This document shows, piece after piece, positions 45,594 through 57,680 of a stretch of DNA of 64,000 nucleotides (position 1 is the stretch's first letter; every line of letters starts with the position of its first letter). The position numbers and the translations under genes are program-made. The notes under the pieces were generated by a model. That model had not been told where the DNA came from. It saw nothing but the letters and a program-made list of their open reading frames with translations, and made no database searches. The stretch comes from DATJCV01 sp963707665 (GTDB lineage: Bacteria > Pseudomonadota > Gammaproteobacteria > Burkholderiales > Burkholderiaceae_D). The stretch covers positions 62,001 to 126,000 of the forward strand of contig CAVPQU010000018.1 in the NCBI GenBank assembly GCA_963707665.1. The letters are read 5' to 3'.

Positions 45594-46585
45594 GCCGCTT
45601 CCCGGTACAAGGCCAGCGCGCGCAGGCACGCCTCGCGCTGGGCGGCGCCACTGGCCGCCGGCAAGGCGAGTGAGCCCAGACGAAACGCGTAGGCCAGTTG
45701 GCGCGTGTCTGCTTCCAGCACCCAGCGCGTCAGGCGCGACAGCTTGCGTTCCAGCTCCAGCGTCGGTGGCAATGCGGCGAAATCGAGACTGAGCTCGCTG
45801 GCGGCGCCGCCGTCAAACTGCTTGGTGACCAGCGCTCCGCCCAGCGCCGGATCGAGCCTGGCGATCTGGCGCCAGGCCAGATGCTTGATCGGGTCGCCCG
45901 GGCGATAGCCGCGCACGCCGGCGAAATCATCATGGCCGGCGCTGCCCTGGCCGTCTTGCCACGACTGCCCGGCGAGCGGCAGCGGCGGCGCATTCGTTTC
46001 CGGTTGCGGATAGACCAGCACTGCCACGTCCGGTTGCCAGTAAGCCCAGGCGCGCACCAATCCCAGCGGGAAGCGGGTTTGCAGGCGTACGCGCGGCGCC
46101 GGCTGCCAGCCCCGTTGGTGAGCTGGTGCGGAAAGCGTAAGCGACTGGCTGGCCCCGGCCGCAACGTCGGCCGCATGCGCCGGCGACGGCAAGCCATCGC
46201 CATTGCCATTACCGACGAAGTCGAGCCAGAGCGCATGGCGGTCGTGCTGGCTGCGGTTGATCAGCAGCAGTTCGAACTGCGCCTCTTCGCCGGCAAATAC
46301 GGGCGTTGTGCGGCCCGGCGCCAGATGCAGATACGCCAGGTTGCGAAAGCTCAGGTAGATATCGACCACGCCGCAGGCGGCCAGCACGAAGGTCAGCGCG
46401 AAGCCGAGGCTGAGCGAATAGTTGATGGCGCCGATCAGCAGGATCGCCAGCAGCAACAGAAAAGCCAAGCCGGCCCGCGACGGCAGCACGAACACGCGCC
46501 GCTGATGCAGGAACACCTCGCCCGGCTCGGCCTCGCGCAGTTGAAACAGCCAGCCGTCCAGCCAGCGGCGCATCCCGGTCAGCAT
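45590..46585 (-). CDS. DUF58 domain protein of the MoxR operon
   Basis: A 331-residue inner-membrane protein: two hydrophobic segments (residues about 32-80: GLAFLLLLAILLIGAINYSLSLGFALTFVLAACGVV), a beta-rich middle, and the DUF58 signature GVRGYRPGDPIKHLAWRQIARL near residue 220. DUF58 proteins accompany MoxR ATPases and transglutaminases, probably as assembly or quality-control factors. ATG 46585 is ten bases after the moxR stop; an upstream TTG at 46606 would overlap it. Confidence 0.85.
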   Translation of the reverse strand: MLTGMRRWLDGWLFQLREAEPGEVFLHQRRVFVLPSRAGLAFLLLLAILLIGAINYSLSLGFALTFVLAACGVVDIYLSFRNLAYLHLAPGRTTPVFAGEEAQFELLLINRSQHDRHALWLDFVGNGNGDGLPSPAHAADVAAGASQSLTLSAPAHQRGWQPAPRVRLQTRFPLGLVRAWAYWQPDVAVLVYPQPETNAPPLPLAGQSWQDGQGSAGHDDFAGVRGYRPGDPIKHLAWRQIARLDPALGGALVTKQFDGGAASELSLDFAALPPTLELERKLSRLTRWVLEADTRQLAYAFRLGSLALPAASGAAQREACLRALALYREAA

Positions 46586-46595
46586 GGCAGGCGAC

Positions 46596-47516
<921 letters not shown>

Positions 47517-47702
47517 GAAATTTTTCCGTAAGGCAGGCGTGCGGATGGAGGGCGGCGCCTGAAGATGATCGGGGCAAAACGGCCGCGGCCGATGGCTGGC
47601 CGAATTACCATTTGGCGATGCGTTATTACGTTTACACTACTGGAATTCTATTCGAGAAACCCTTGCCGGCGCCGCATATGGCGCCGGCCCGGAATGCGCG
47701 CC

Positions 47703-48629
47703 ATGACCACTGCTGTCTACACCCACCCGGAATGCAGCCGCCATGAAATGGGATCCTGGCACCCGGAGTCGCCGCAGCGGCTGCAGGCAATCGAAGATCA
47801 GTTGATTGCCAGCCGCATCGACGCCTACCTGGAGTGGCGCGAGGCGCCGGCGGCGGCGCTGGCCGACATCCGGCGCGTGCATAGCGATAGCGCCATCGGC
47901 CTGGTGCGCGACAACCTGCCGCAAGCGGGCTACTACCCGCTGGATGGCGATACGTCGCTGAACCCGCATAGCTGGCAGGCGGCGCTGCATGCGGCCGGCG
48001 CCGCGGTGGCGGCCACCGACGCGGTGCTGGCTGGCGAGATCGATAACGCCTTTTGCGCGACTCGCCCGCCCGGGCATCATGCGCGACCGTCAATGCCAAT
48101 GGGCTTCTGCCTGTTCAACAACGTCGCCATCGCCGCCCGCCATGCACTCGAGGTGCATGGGCTGGAGCGGGTAGCGATCGTCGATTTCGATGTGCATCAC
48201 GGCAATGGTACCGATGAAAGCTTTGCCGCTGAACCGCGCGTCTTGATGGTGAGTTTTTTCCAGCATCCGTTTTATCCCTACAGCGGCGCCGACCAACATC
48301 GGGCGAATGCGATCAATGTGCCGCTGCCCGCATACAGCGACGGCGCGGCGGTACGGCAAGTGGTACAGGAGAGATGGCTGCCGGCGCTGCACGCGCAGCG
48401 GCCGCAAATGATTTTCATCTCGGCCGGTTTCGATGCCCATTGCGAAGATGAGATGGCGCAGATGAAACTGACGGAGGCGGATTACGCCTGGATCACCGAA
48501 CAGGTGATGGCGGTCGCGCAAGAACACGCGCAGGGCCGCATCGTCAGTTGCCTGGAAGGAGGCTACAACCTGTCGGCGCTGGGGCGCAGCGTGGTGGCAC
48601 ATCTGAAAGTGCTGGCGCAGCTGGGCTGA
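47703..48629 (+). CDS. Histone deacetylase family protein (acetylpolyamine amidohydrolase/AcuC-like)
   Basis: A 308-residue zinc-dependent deacetylase of the HDAC superfamily. CATRPPGHHARPSMPMGFCLFNNVAIAARHAL carries the catalytic histidine pair, VAIVDFDVHHGNGTDESF the zinc ligands, and MIFISAGFDAHCEDEMAQM the third ligand. A C-terminal CLEGGYN completes the active site. In bacteria such enzymes act on acetylated small molecules or proteins. ATG 47703 starts MTTAVYTHPECSRHEMG, a standard opening. Confidence 0.92.
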   Translation: MTTAVYTHPECSRHEMGSWHPESPQRLQAIEDQLIASRIDAYLEWREAPAAALADIRRVHSDSAIGLVRDNLPQAGYYPLDGDTSLNPHSWQAALHAAGAAVAATDAVLAGEIDNAFCATRPPGHHARPSMPMGFCLFNNVAIAARHALEVHGLERVAIVDFDVHHGNGTDESFAAEPRVLMVSFFQHPFYPYSGADQHRANAINVPLPAYSDGAAVRQVVQERWLPALHAQRPQMIFISAGFDAHCEDEMAQMKLTEADYAWITEQVMAVAQEHAQGRIVSCLEGGYNLSALGRSVVAHLKVLAQLG

Positions 48630-48753
48630 AGCAGCGCGGGCACGGTCAACCACGGTCAACATCACCTGTCACGCAAATCATGGGCCGGCACCGGGCCTTG
48701 CAGCAGAATCGGGATTACACTTCATTCGCTTCGTTCACGCTATCGACATTGCC

Positions 48754-50392
48754 ATGAATCCATACGACATCGGGCTCGACCAAAATCAGGCCAACTACAC
48801 GCCGCTGACCCCATTGACCTTCATCGAGCGCGCCGCCGCGGTATCGCCGCAGCGGCTGGCGGTGATCCACGGCGCGCTGCGGCTGACCTGGTTGCAAGCC
48901 TACCAGCGCGCACGACGACTGGCGTCGGCGCTGGCACGGCATGGCGTGGGCGCAGGCGACACGGTGGCAGTGATGCTGCCCAACACGCCGCCGATGATCG
49001 ACGCCCATTTCGGCGTGCCGATGACCGGCGCGGTATTGAATACGCTGAATACGCGGCTGGATGCTGAACTCGGTGGCCTTCATGCTGCAGCACGGGGCTG
49101 CGCGCGTGCTGATCGTCGACCGTGAGTTTTCGACGACGGCGCAGGCGGCGCTGGCCATGCTCCAGCAGGAGATTCTGGTGATCGATGTCGACGATCCCGA
49201 ATATGATGGCCCCGGCGCGCGCATCGGCAGCATCGAATACGAGGAATTCCTGGCGCAGGGCGATCCGGAGTTCGTCTGGAGCAATCCGTCCGACGAATGG
49301 AATGCGATCGGCCTCAACTACACTTCGGGCACCACCGGCAACCCGAAAGGGGTGGTGGTCCACCATCGCGGCGCCTACCTGAACGCGGTGTCGAACGTGA
49401 TGGTGTGGTCGATGCCGCGCCACCCAGTTTACCTGTGGACCCTGCCGATGTTCCATTGCAACGGCTGGTGTTTTCCGTGGACGGTGGCGGCGCAGGCCGG
49501 CGTCAACGTCTGCCTGCGCCGGGTCGAGGCGGCAGCGATCTGGAATGCGATCCGCGAGCACAAGGTCACGCATTACTGCGGCGCGCCGATCGTGCAGAGC
49601 CTGATCCTGAACGCGCCCGCCGAATTGCGCGAAGGCGTTTCGCACAAGGTGGCGGCGATGGTGGCCGGCGCGGCGCCGCCGGCGGCGATGATCGAGGGCA
49701 TGGAACAGCTCGGCTTCGACCTGACCCATGTGTACGGCCTGACTGAAGTCTACGGGCCGGCGGTGGTGTGCGAAAAGCAGCAGGAGTGGGAAGCGGCCGA
49801 CATCGGCGAGCGGGCGCGGCTGAATGCGCGCCAGGGCGTGCGCTATCCGCTGGAGGATGCGGTGACGGTGATGGACCCGGAGACTATGCAACCGGTACCG
49901 GCGGATGGCGAGACGATTGGCGAGATCATGTTCCGCGGCAATATCGTGATGAAGGGCTACCTGAAGAACGAGGGCGCGACGCAGGAAGCCTTCGCCGGCG
50001 GCTGGTTCCATTCGGGCGACCTGGCCGTGATCCAGCCGGACGGCTACATCAAGATCAAGGACCGCAGCAAGGACATCATCATTTCCGGCGGCGAAAACAT
50101 TTCCAGCATCGAGGTGGAAGATGTGCTGTACCGCCATCCGGCGGTGATGGCGGCGGCCGTGGTGGCGATGCCGAGCGAGAAGTGGGGCGAGACGCCATGC
50201 GCCTTCATCGAGCTGCGGCCCGGCGCCACGGTCAGCGAGCAAGAGATCATCGCCCATTGCAAGCAGCACCTGGCCGGCTTCAAGGTGCCGCGCGCGATCG
50301 TGTTTTCCGAATTGCCGAAGACCTCGACCGGCAAGATCCAGAAATTCGAGCTGCGCCAGCGCGCCGGCTCGGTGGCCGCAATCGACGTCTGA
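48754..50392 (+). CDS. AMP-binding acyl-CoA synthetase, frameshifted in this sequence
   Basis: The reconstructed protein of about 545 residues is an ANL-superfamily acyl-CoA ligase. It has YTSGTTGNPKGVVVHHRGAY (P-loop), FHCNGWCFPWTV, VYGLTEVYGP, GWFHSGDLAVIQPDGYIKIKDRSKDIIISGGENISS, and the C-terminal PKTSTGKIQKFELR with the catalytic lysine. The HCNGW motif and length fit medium-chain or short-chain-like synthetases. One extra base around 49069 breaks the frame; removing it gives RLDAESVAFMLQHGAARVL. An enoyl-CoA hydratase 1.5 kb downstream may act in the same fatty-acid pathway. Confidence 0.86.
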
Positions 50393-50408
50393 CGCGCAAG
50401 GCCGGACG

Positions 50409-50759
50409 GTGCTGTACTACGCGATCAAGGTTGTTGTTTCCGCCATCCTGATCGTGGCGATCTCCGAGCTGGCCAAGCGCAGCAGTCTACTTGGCGCCTT
50501 GCTGGCTTCGCTGCCGATCACCTCGCTCTTGGCCTTCATTTGGCTCTACCGGGACACGCATTCGGTCGAAAAAGTGGCGGCGCTGTCGTCCGGCATTTTT
50601 TGGCTGGTGCTGCCGTCGCTGATCCTGTTTGTGCTCTTGCCCTGGTTCCTCCGGCTGGGCTGGGGGTTCTGGCTCAGCCTGGCGTTGGGAATCGGGCTAA
50701 CGGCTTTGGCTTATTGGCTGATGAGCCTGCTCTTGCGGCGACTGGCGATCGAGATCTGA
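50409..50759 (+). CDS. DUF3147/GlpM-like small membrane protein
   Basis: A 116-residue integral membrane protein with four hydrophobic segments (about residues 4-20, 30-46, 60-83 and 87-108) and the segment ISELAKRSSLLGALLASLPITSLLAFIWLYRDT seen in the DUF3147/GlpM group. It starts with GTG 16 bases after the acyl-CoA synthetase stop. The function is unknown, and the family assignment rests on general similarity. Confidence 0.72.
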   Translation: MLYYAIKVVVSAILIVAISELAKRSSLLGALLASLPITSLLAFIWLYRDTHSVEKVAALSSGIFWLVLPSLILFVLLPWFLRLGWGFWLSLALGIGLTALAYWLMSLLLRRLAIEI

Positions 50760-50839
50760 GAGCACCCAACACGGAGGAGGGGGCGTGCTGGCCGCAAGTC
50801 CGTAAAATAGCGGTTTGAATCCGTCACAGCAGAACTCGC

Positions 50840-51734
50840 ATGTCCATACAATGGTTCCCCGGTCACATGAACGCCGCCCGCAAGAAAGCGGCGGAATCCA
50901 TGGAAAAGACCGACATGATTATCGAAGTGCTGGATGCGCGCCTGCCGCAAGCCAGCTGCAATCCGATGATCGAAGAACTGCGCCAGTTCCGCCAGCGTCC
51001 GTGCCTGAAGGTCCTGAACAAGAGCGACCTGGCCGACCCGGCCGCGACGCAAGCCTGGCTGGCCTACTACAACGCGCAAAAGAACGTGCAGGCGGTGGCG
51101 CTGTCCTGCAAGAAGCCGTCCGACGTCGCCCGAATTCCCGAAGCTGTGCCTGTCGCTGGCGCCGCATCGCGGCACCGCCCTGAAGCCGCTGCGCATGATG
51201 ATCATGGGCATCCCCAACGTCGGCAAATCGACGCTGATGAATGCGCTGCTGAAGAAGCGCGTGGCCAAGGTCGGCGACGAGCCGGCCGTGACCAAGGCGC
51301 AGCAGCGGCTGTATCTGGGCAACAACATGGCGCTGATCGACACGCCCGGCATGCTGTGGCCGAAGATCGAGCATCCGAGCGATGGCCTGATGCTGGCCGC
51401 CAGCCACGCGGTCGGCAGCAATGCCTTGATCGAGGAAGAGGTCGCCACCTTCCTGGCCGACCTGCTGCTGCGGCGTTATCCGCAGCTGCTGGCGGCGCGC
51501 TACGGCTTTAAGACCGAGGGCATGGATGGCGTGGCGGTGGTCGAAGGCGTCGCCCAGCGGCGCGGCTATCGCCTGAAGGGTGGCGCTGCCGACCTGGAAA
51601 AGGCGGCGCATACGCTGCTGCTGGATTACCGCAGCGGCGCGCTGGGCCGGATCAGCCTGGAAACGCCGCAGTCGCGCGCCGAACTGCTGGCCGCCGCAGT
51701 GCCGCCGGAGACCACCGCCGTTACGGACGAATAG
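50840..51734 (+). CDS. rbgA: Ribosome biogenesis GTPase YlqF/RbgA, frameshifted in this sequence
   Basis: RbgA is a circularly permuted GTPase needed for 50S assembly in Bacillus. The reconstructed 297-residue protein has IQWFPGHMNAARKK at the start, then G4 LNKSD, G1 IMGIPNVGKSTLMNALLKK, G2-like PAVTKAQQRLY and G3 LIDTPGMLWP, in the permuted order. One extra C at 51137-51139 breaks the frame; removing it gives ARIPKLCLSLAPHRGTALKPLRMMIMG. A TAAAAT element lies about 35 bases upstream. A dispersed repeat begins at the base after its stop codon. Confidence 0.88.
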
Positions 51735-51794
51735 GGAGTATGTTGTAAAAACTACCATTATACGCCCGAGATAGGCCGCTTATGATGGGAGTAT
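51735..51794 (+). repeat. Paired-GGAGTAT intergenic repeat, copy G
   Basis: Boxes start at 51735 and 51788, a 53-bp pitch, with core TACCATTATACGCCCGAGAT. The first box directly follows the rbgA TAG. It lies upstream of the enoyl-CoA hydratase gene, on the same strand as both neighbours. Confidence 0.8.
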
Positions 51795-51897
51795 ATGATA
51801 CGCAGCGGCGACCAAAGCCGGCCGAGCCGGCGTCCGTCCAGGGGCGCCGCCAGACGCTATTTTTGACGCCATACCGATACTGACCACAGGACACGCC

Positions 51898-52719
51898 ATG
51901 CCAGCCTCCGCCGCCTCCGCTCCCGTTCCCGACATCCCTTACGTGCTGAAATCCCAGGCCGGCGGCGTCGTCACGCTGACCCTGAATCGCGGCGACAAAT
52001 TCAATGCGCTGTCGGAACAGATGCTGGACGCACTGCAAGCCGAACTGGATGCGCTGGCCGGTGACGACAGCGTGCGGGTGGTGGTGCTGGCTGCCGCCGG
52101 CCGCGCCTTTTGCGCCGGCCATGACCTGAAGCAGATGCGCGCCGGCGGCGATGACGGCTGCGGCCCGTCGGTCGAGTATTACAAGGCGCTGTTCAACCAG
52201 TGCAGCAAGCTGATGCTGACGATCCAGAAATTGCCGCAGCCGGTGATCGCACGCGTGCAAGGGATTGCCACCGCCGCCGGTTGCCAGCTGGTGGCGATGT
52301 GCGATCTGGCGGTGGCCGCCAGCGAGGCGCAATTCGCGGTGTCCGGCATCAACGTCGGCCTGTTCTGCGCGACGCCGGCGGTCGGCCTGTCGCGCAACAT
52401 CGGCCGCAAGGAAGCGATGGAAATGCTGTTGACCGGCGACTTCATCGATGCCGACACCGCGCGCCAGCGCGGCCTGGTCAATCGCGTGGTGGCGGCCGGG
52501 CAGCTCGACGCCGAAGTCGCCAAGCTGGCCGCGGCCATCGTCGCCAAGCCGGCGGTCGCGGTGGCGCTCGGCAAGCAGCTGTTCTACCAGCAGCTGGAAA
52601 TGGGCATCGCTAGCGCCTACCAGCTGGCCGGCCAGACCATGGCCTGCAACATGATGGACGAGTCGGCGCTGGAAGGCGTGCAGGCCTTCATCGACAAGCG
52701 CAAGCCGGACTGGCGCTGA
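51898..52719 (+). CDS. Enoyl-CoA hydratase/isomerase family protein
   Basis: A 273-residue crotonase-fold protein. GGVVTLTLNRGDKFNALSEQML opens the fold; AAGRAFCAGHDLKQMRAGG is the CoA/oxyanion segment; QGIATAAGCQLVAMCDLAVAASEAQFAVSGINVGLFC carries the second oxyanion region. The glutamates used in classical hydratases are not obvious, so it may be an ECHDC3-like protein or isomerase rather than a true beta-oxidation hydratase. It stands alone after a dispersed repeat. Confidence 0.88.
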   Translation: MPASAASAPVPDIPYVLKSQAGGVVTLTLNRGDKFNALSEQMLDALQAELDALAGDDSVRVVVLAAAGRAFCAGHDLKQMRAGGDDGCGPSVEYYKALFNQCSKLMLTIQKLPQPVIARVQGIATAAGCQLVAMCDLAVAASEAQFAVSGINVGLFCATPAVGLSRNIGRKEAMEMLLTGDFIDADTARQRGLVNRVVAAGQLDAEVAKLAAAIVAKPAVAVALGKQLFYQQLEMGIASAYQLAGQTMACNMMDESALEGVQAFIDKRKPDWR

Positions 52720-52728
52720 AGCGCGCAC

Positions 52729-53067
52729 TCAGCCGGGGCGCGGCGCCAGCATGATGATCGCCATCCCCGCCAGCGTGACGCCGACCCCGAGCACGTCCCA
52801 CCACGACGGCCGCACGCCGTCCACCGCCCACAGCCACAGTAGCGCTACCGCCACGTAGACGCCGCCATACGCCGCATACACGCGGCCGGCCGCCGCCGGA
52901 TGCAAGGTCAGCAGCCAGGCGAATAGCGCCAGCGCCATGGCCGCCGGCAGCAGCAGCCAGGCCGAAGCGCCTTGCCGCAGCCAGAGCCAGGGCAGATAGC
53001 AGCCGACGATTTCAGCCAGCGCCGTGAGGATGAACAGCGCCAGGGTCTTGGCGGCGAACAGGCTCAT
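52729..53067 (-). CDS. YnfA family small membrane protein
   Basis: A 112-residue inner-membrane protein with four hydrophobic helices and the YnfA signature AEIVGCYLPWLWLRQG...RVYAAYGGVYVAVALLWLWAVDG, followed by PSWWDVLGVGVTLAGMAIIMLAPR. YnfA relatives resemble small multidrug resistance proteins, and transport is suspected. It follows the VOC gene by 42 bases. Confidence 0.92.
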   Translation of the reverse strand: MSLFAAKTLALFILTALAEIVGCYLPWLWLRQGASAWLLLPAAMALALFAWLLTLHPAAAGRVYAAYGGVYVAVALLWLWAVDGVRPSWWDVLGVGVTLAGMAIIMLAPRPG

Positions 53068-53109
53068 GGCGCCTCGGCGGCAAGGTCGCACGGCCGGCAC
53101 CAGCTGGCC

Positions 53110-53508
53110 TCACACATGTGGAAAATCCGGGTTGTGCGCCACTTCCCACAGGAAGCCGTCGGGATCGGTGAAATAGCCCGAATAGCCGCCCCAGTCGGTG
53201 GCCTGCCCGGCCTTGACCACAGCCGCGCCGTACCGGCTGACATGCGCCAGTAGGGCGTCCACTTCCGCCGGCGAGCGCACATTGTGCGCCAGTGAAAAAC
53301 CGGCGAAGCCGGAGCCGGCGGCCGGCACACCGGCGTCGGCCGCCAGGCTCTCGCGCGGCCACAAGGCCAGCCAGGTGCGGCCCATCTCGAAGAAGGTGAC
53401 CGAAGGCGGCGTCTTCAGCCGCGGCAGCTGCAGGCCATCCTGGTAGAAGCGGGTGGCGCGCTCGAGGTCGGCGACGCCGAGCGTGATCAGACTGATACGG
53501 GGTTCCAT
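53110..53508 (-). CDS. VOC family (glyoxalase-like) protein
   Basis: A 132-residue vicinal-oxygen-chelate protein with two beta-alpha-beta-beta-beta modules: ISLITLGVADLERATRFYQDGLQLPRL (residues 4-30) and FSLAHNVRSPAEVDALLAHVSRYGAAVV, ending DPDGFLWEVAHNPDF. The terminal glutamate of FLWEVA is a typical metal ligand. Substrate unknown. AGGAGC precedes the ATG, and the gene is probably cotranscribed with ynfA. Confidence 0.88.
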   Translation of the reverse strand: MEPRISLITLGVADLERATRFYQDGLQLPRLKTPPSVTFFEMGRTWLALWPRESLAADAGVPAAGSGFAGFSLAHNVRSPAEVDALLAHVSRYGAAVVKAGQATDWGGYSGYFTDPDGFLWEVAHNPDFPHV

Positions 53509-53541
53509 GATATGAGCTCCTGGCGATAATGGCGGTGGTTC

Positions 53542-54360
53542 CTAGGTTCCCACCAGAGAGTATGCCTGCGCGTTTTCGGTGAGCCAGCGTTGCGCGAGCA
53601 TGCTGGGCTGCTGACTGGGATGGAAATCGGGCAAATAATATTTGCGCCAGGGCCGGTAGGCGTGGCGAATCAGGCCGTGCTTGCCAAACAGGAAGCGGGT
53701 GCCGCTTTGCCAGGTGCGCCAGCGCCACAACATCTTGTCGCGCTGCAGGTTGTTGATGGTTTGTCGCAAGGTATCGCCAAGGAAGATCAGGGTGACGCGT
53801 CGCATCCAGAGACTGCGCCATTCGTGGCTGCCGCCCAAGGCTTGATACAGGTCGAAAGCGGTGCACTTGTGCTCGGACTCTTCCGCGCTGTGCCACAGCC
53901 ACATGGTTTGCAAGCGCGGCTCATCACTAGCGAGCCAGCCGGGATTCGCTAGTATCCAATCGGCAAAAATGGCAGTGAAGTGTTCATTGGCTGCTGTAAT
54001 GGCGAGTGCGTGGCGCGGCTCGCTGCCTTCGAGTTTTTTCAAGCGTGCTTGTGCACGCGGCGCCCAGTGGTTGACCAGGCCTTGACGTTCGAGATGGCCA
54101 TTGAATAGTGCGTGAATGCGGCGATGGGTTGCTTCCTGGCCGATGAATCCCTGCACCTCTGCCTTGAATTCCGCCTGCTTTTCGGCAGGCAGTGCCTTGA
54201 AGCCATTGCGCACGGAATCAATGAAAAATTGCTCTCCCACCGGGAAGCTCATTGAGAGCGCATTGAAGAACGCAGTGCGAAACGCGTCGCCACCGCACCA
54301 GTGACGCGCAAACGGTGCTTCGAGATCAATCAGTAAGCGCCGGACTACGAGTTCCGCCAT
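53542..54360 (-). CDS. PF10118-type metal-dependent hydrolase
   Basis: A 272-residue protein of the family annotated as predicted metal-dependent hydrolases (COG3687). ALSMSFPVGEQFFIDSVR near residue 36, QGFIGQEATHRRIHALFN, LTAANEHFTAIFADW-like (here ITAANEHFTAIFADW), and LWLWHSAEESEHKCTAFDLY contain paired E...ExxH motifs resembling a di-iron four-helix bundle. Some homologues are linked to tRNA or lipid hydroxylation, but the reaction here is unproven. AAGGAG supports ATG 54360. It is divergent from a TetR gene across a paired operator. Confidence 0.86.
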   Translation of the reverse strand: MAELVVRRLLIDLEAPFARHWCGGDAFRTAFFNALSMSFPVGEQFFIDSVRNGFKALPAEKQAEFKAEVQGFIGQEATHRRIHALFNGHLERQGLVNHWAPRAQARLKKLEGSEPRHALAITAANEHFTAIFADWILANPGWLASDEPRLQTMWLWHSAEESEHKCTAFDLYQALGGSHEWRSLWMRRVTLIFLGDTLRQTINNLQRDKMLWRWRTWQSGTRFLFGKHGLIRHAYRPWRKYYLPDFHPSQQPSMLAQRWLTENAQAYSLVGT

Positions 54361-54389
54361 CGGATCCTCTCCTTCAAACTTCAAACCCC

Positions 54390-54448
54390 GGTACGATCGC
54401 GTACCGGTGAGGCCATATTGGTATGAACATATGGTACTGTCAAGTACC
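54390..54448. promoter_or_regulatory. Two identical-arm operators GGTAC-N6-GTACC
   Basis: Sites at 54390-54405 (spacer GATCGC) and 54433-54448 (spacer TGTCAA) share perfect five-base arms GGTAC/GTACC and lie 43 bp apart, about four helical turns, between the divergent hydrolase and TetR genes. The first has a six-base arm (GGTACG/CGTACC). Confidence 0.72.
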
Positions 54449-54476
54449 ACGCCTACCAGAATGTCCTTCGCCTGAC

Positions 54477-55082
54477 ATGCCACAGACACCGCAAGTAGCA
54501 GAAGAGAGTGCCTACCGTCGACGCTTGATGGAAGGAATGGCGCGTGCGCTTGCCGCCAATGGCTATGCCGACACCACCATCACGCACATCGTGCGCGAAG
54601 CTGCAGTATCCCGGCGCACTTTTTACGAACACTTCGCGACCAAAGCCGAGTGCCTGATCGCGCTCTATGAAGCGGCGAGCCTGAAGGCGCTGAAGACCTT
54701 GCGCGAGGCCATCGATCCGCAGCGCGACTGGCAGGTGCAGGTCGAAAACGCGATGTCAGCATATCTGAACGGCCTGTCGCAAAATCCCGTTTTGCTGCGT
54801 ACCCTGTTCGTCGAAATTCTTGGGCTCGGAGCAGAAGGGCTGGCAGCCCGACGCCGGATGAATGAAGTGATCACGGGTTTCATGCTGAAAATCGTCAATG
54901 GCGAGCGCGGCAAATCCAAACGCAAGGCGCCACTGACCCGTGAGTTGGCGCTGGCGGTGGTCGGTGGCATCCACGAATTGGTGCTCGATGCGATCGAGCG
55001 CGACTGCGTTAACGATCTGCAGAGCATCGTGGCACCGGCGATTCAGTTGGTGCGCGCGGCGACGCAGAATCAGCAGCCGTAA
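54477..55082 (+). CDS. TetR family transcriptional regulator
   Basis: A 201-residue repressor-type protein. The HTH lies near residues 15-60: YRRRLMEGMARALAANGYADTTITHIVREAAVSRRTFYEHFATKAECLIALYE, with the tetR motif VSRRTFYEHFATKAEC. The C-terminal ligand domain is not assignable. ATG 54477 is chosen; an upstream ATG at 54423 would place the second operator inside the gene. It most likely represses itself and the divergent hydrolase through the paired GGTAC-N6-GTACC sites. Confidence 0.9.
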   Translation: MPQTPQVAEESAYRRRLMEGMARALAANGYADTTITHIVREAAVSRRTFYEHFATKAECLIALYEAASLKALKTLREAIDPQRDWQVQVENAMSAYLNGLSQNPVLLRTLFVEILGLGAEGLAARRRMNEVITGFMLKIVNGERGKSKRKAPLTRELALAVVGGIHELVLDAIERDCVNDLQSIVAPAIQLVRAATQNQQP

Positions 55083-55196
55083 AGTACGCACCTGGCATTT
55101 TTCCGGGAGCATCAGCACTTTGCGCGTTGGTGCCGATTTGGTTCAAGCCATAGTTGGTATAAAGTAAGAATTTGGCAACAACCAGCAGGATGCAGA

Positions 55197-55727
55197 ATGC
55201 ATATCCGTTATTCCAAGATTGCCATGGTACTGAGCCTGGCCGCTTTCGCCCTCCTGGTGACTTTCAACAACATCGTCGATTACCAGTCCAACTTCGGCTT
55301 CGTCCGGCACGTGCTGTCCATGGACACCACCTTCCCCGGCAACCAGCTGATGACGCGCGCGGTGCAGGTGCCCGCGCTCTGGCACGCCGCTTATTGGCTC
55401 ATCATCGCCGGCGAGGGGCTGACCGGCCTGTGCCTGCTGCTGGGCGCGGCAGGCATGCTGAAGAGGCGCCACGGCTCGGCGGCGCAGTTCGAGGCGGCGA
55501 AAAAATGGGTGGTGTATGGCGCCACCTGCGGCTTCCTGGTCTGGTTCTTCGGCTTCATGGCGGTCGGCGGCGAGTGGTTCCTGATGTGGCAGTCCGATAC
55601 CTGGAACGGGCAGGATGCCGCCTTCAAGTTCTACATGGCGATCCTGGGGGTCTTGATCTATGTCAGCCTGCCGGAGCACGGCGCGCCGGCGAGCGAGGTG
55701 GATGCCAGCACGCGGATGGATGCATGA
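55197..55727 (+). CDS. DUF2165 family small integral membrane protein
   Basis: A 176-residue membrane protein with four hydrophobic segments and the DUF2165 pattern: YSKIAMVLSLAAFALLVTFNNIVDYQSNFGFVRHVLSMDTTFPG near the start, ALWHAAYWLIIAGEGLTGLCLLLGA, and WFFGFMAVGGEWFLMWQSDTWNGQDAAF. The function is unknown. It follows the TetR gene by 114 bases but has no evident coupling. Confidence 0.88.
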   Translation: MHIRYSKIAMVLSLAAFALLVTFNNIVDYQSNFGFVRHVLSMDTTFPGNQLMTRAVQVPALWHAAYWLIIAGEGLTGLCLLLGAAGMLKRRHGSAAQFEAAKKWVVYGATCGFLVWFFGFMAVGGEWFLMWQSDTWNGQDAAFKFYMAILGVLIYVSLPEHGAPASEVDASTRMDA

Positions 55728-55866
55728 CGTGCGCGCGCCGCCGGGCGTTTTGCACGCTCTCCAACCGGGGAAGCTTGGGTCAACAGAGGGAGCTTTTGCC
55801 GGGCACTTGTAGCCGGCCGTTTGGGCCGCCATAGTGCCGGCGACCGCTGTTTGTCCGTGACCAATC

Positions 55867-55903
55867 AAAAAAGCCCGCAAGGCGCGAACCTTGCGGGCTT
55901 TTG
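55867..55903 (-). terminator. Terminator of groESL
   Basis: A ten-base perfect stem GCCCGCAAGG/CCTTGCGGGC with loop CGCGAA has a six-A run on its left, which gives the T run on the minus strand, 30 bases after the groEL stop. Four T residues on its right mean it could also act on the plus strand. Confidence 0.85.
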
Positions 55904-55932
55904 ATCAGAAGCGGAGTGCTTGCTGACGGTTC

Positions 55933-57594
<1,662 letters not shown>

Positions 57595-57649
57595 GTTGTT
57601 CTCCTTAAATTCGTTTAATGTTCGTAAGTCACTGGATGACGTCGTAACG

Positions 57650-57680
57650 TATTGGATCTCCGCCTGCGCGGAGATGACGT
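57650..57680. repeat. REP-like palindrome between groES and groEL
   Basis: ATCTCCGC-CTGC-GCGGAGAT at 57656-57675, within the context TGGATCTCCGCCTGCGCGG then AGATGACG, has the form of the widespread proteobacterial REP-type sequence TGGAT-n-CCCGCCTGCGCGGG-n-ATGACG. It occupies most of the unusually long 122-base groES-groEL gap and may form an RNA hairpin. Confidence 0.6.
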
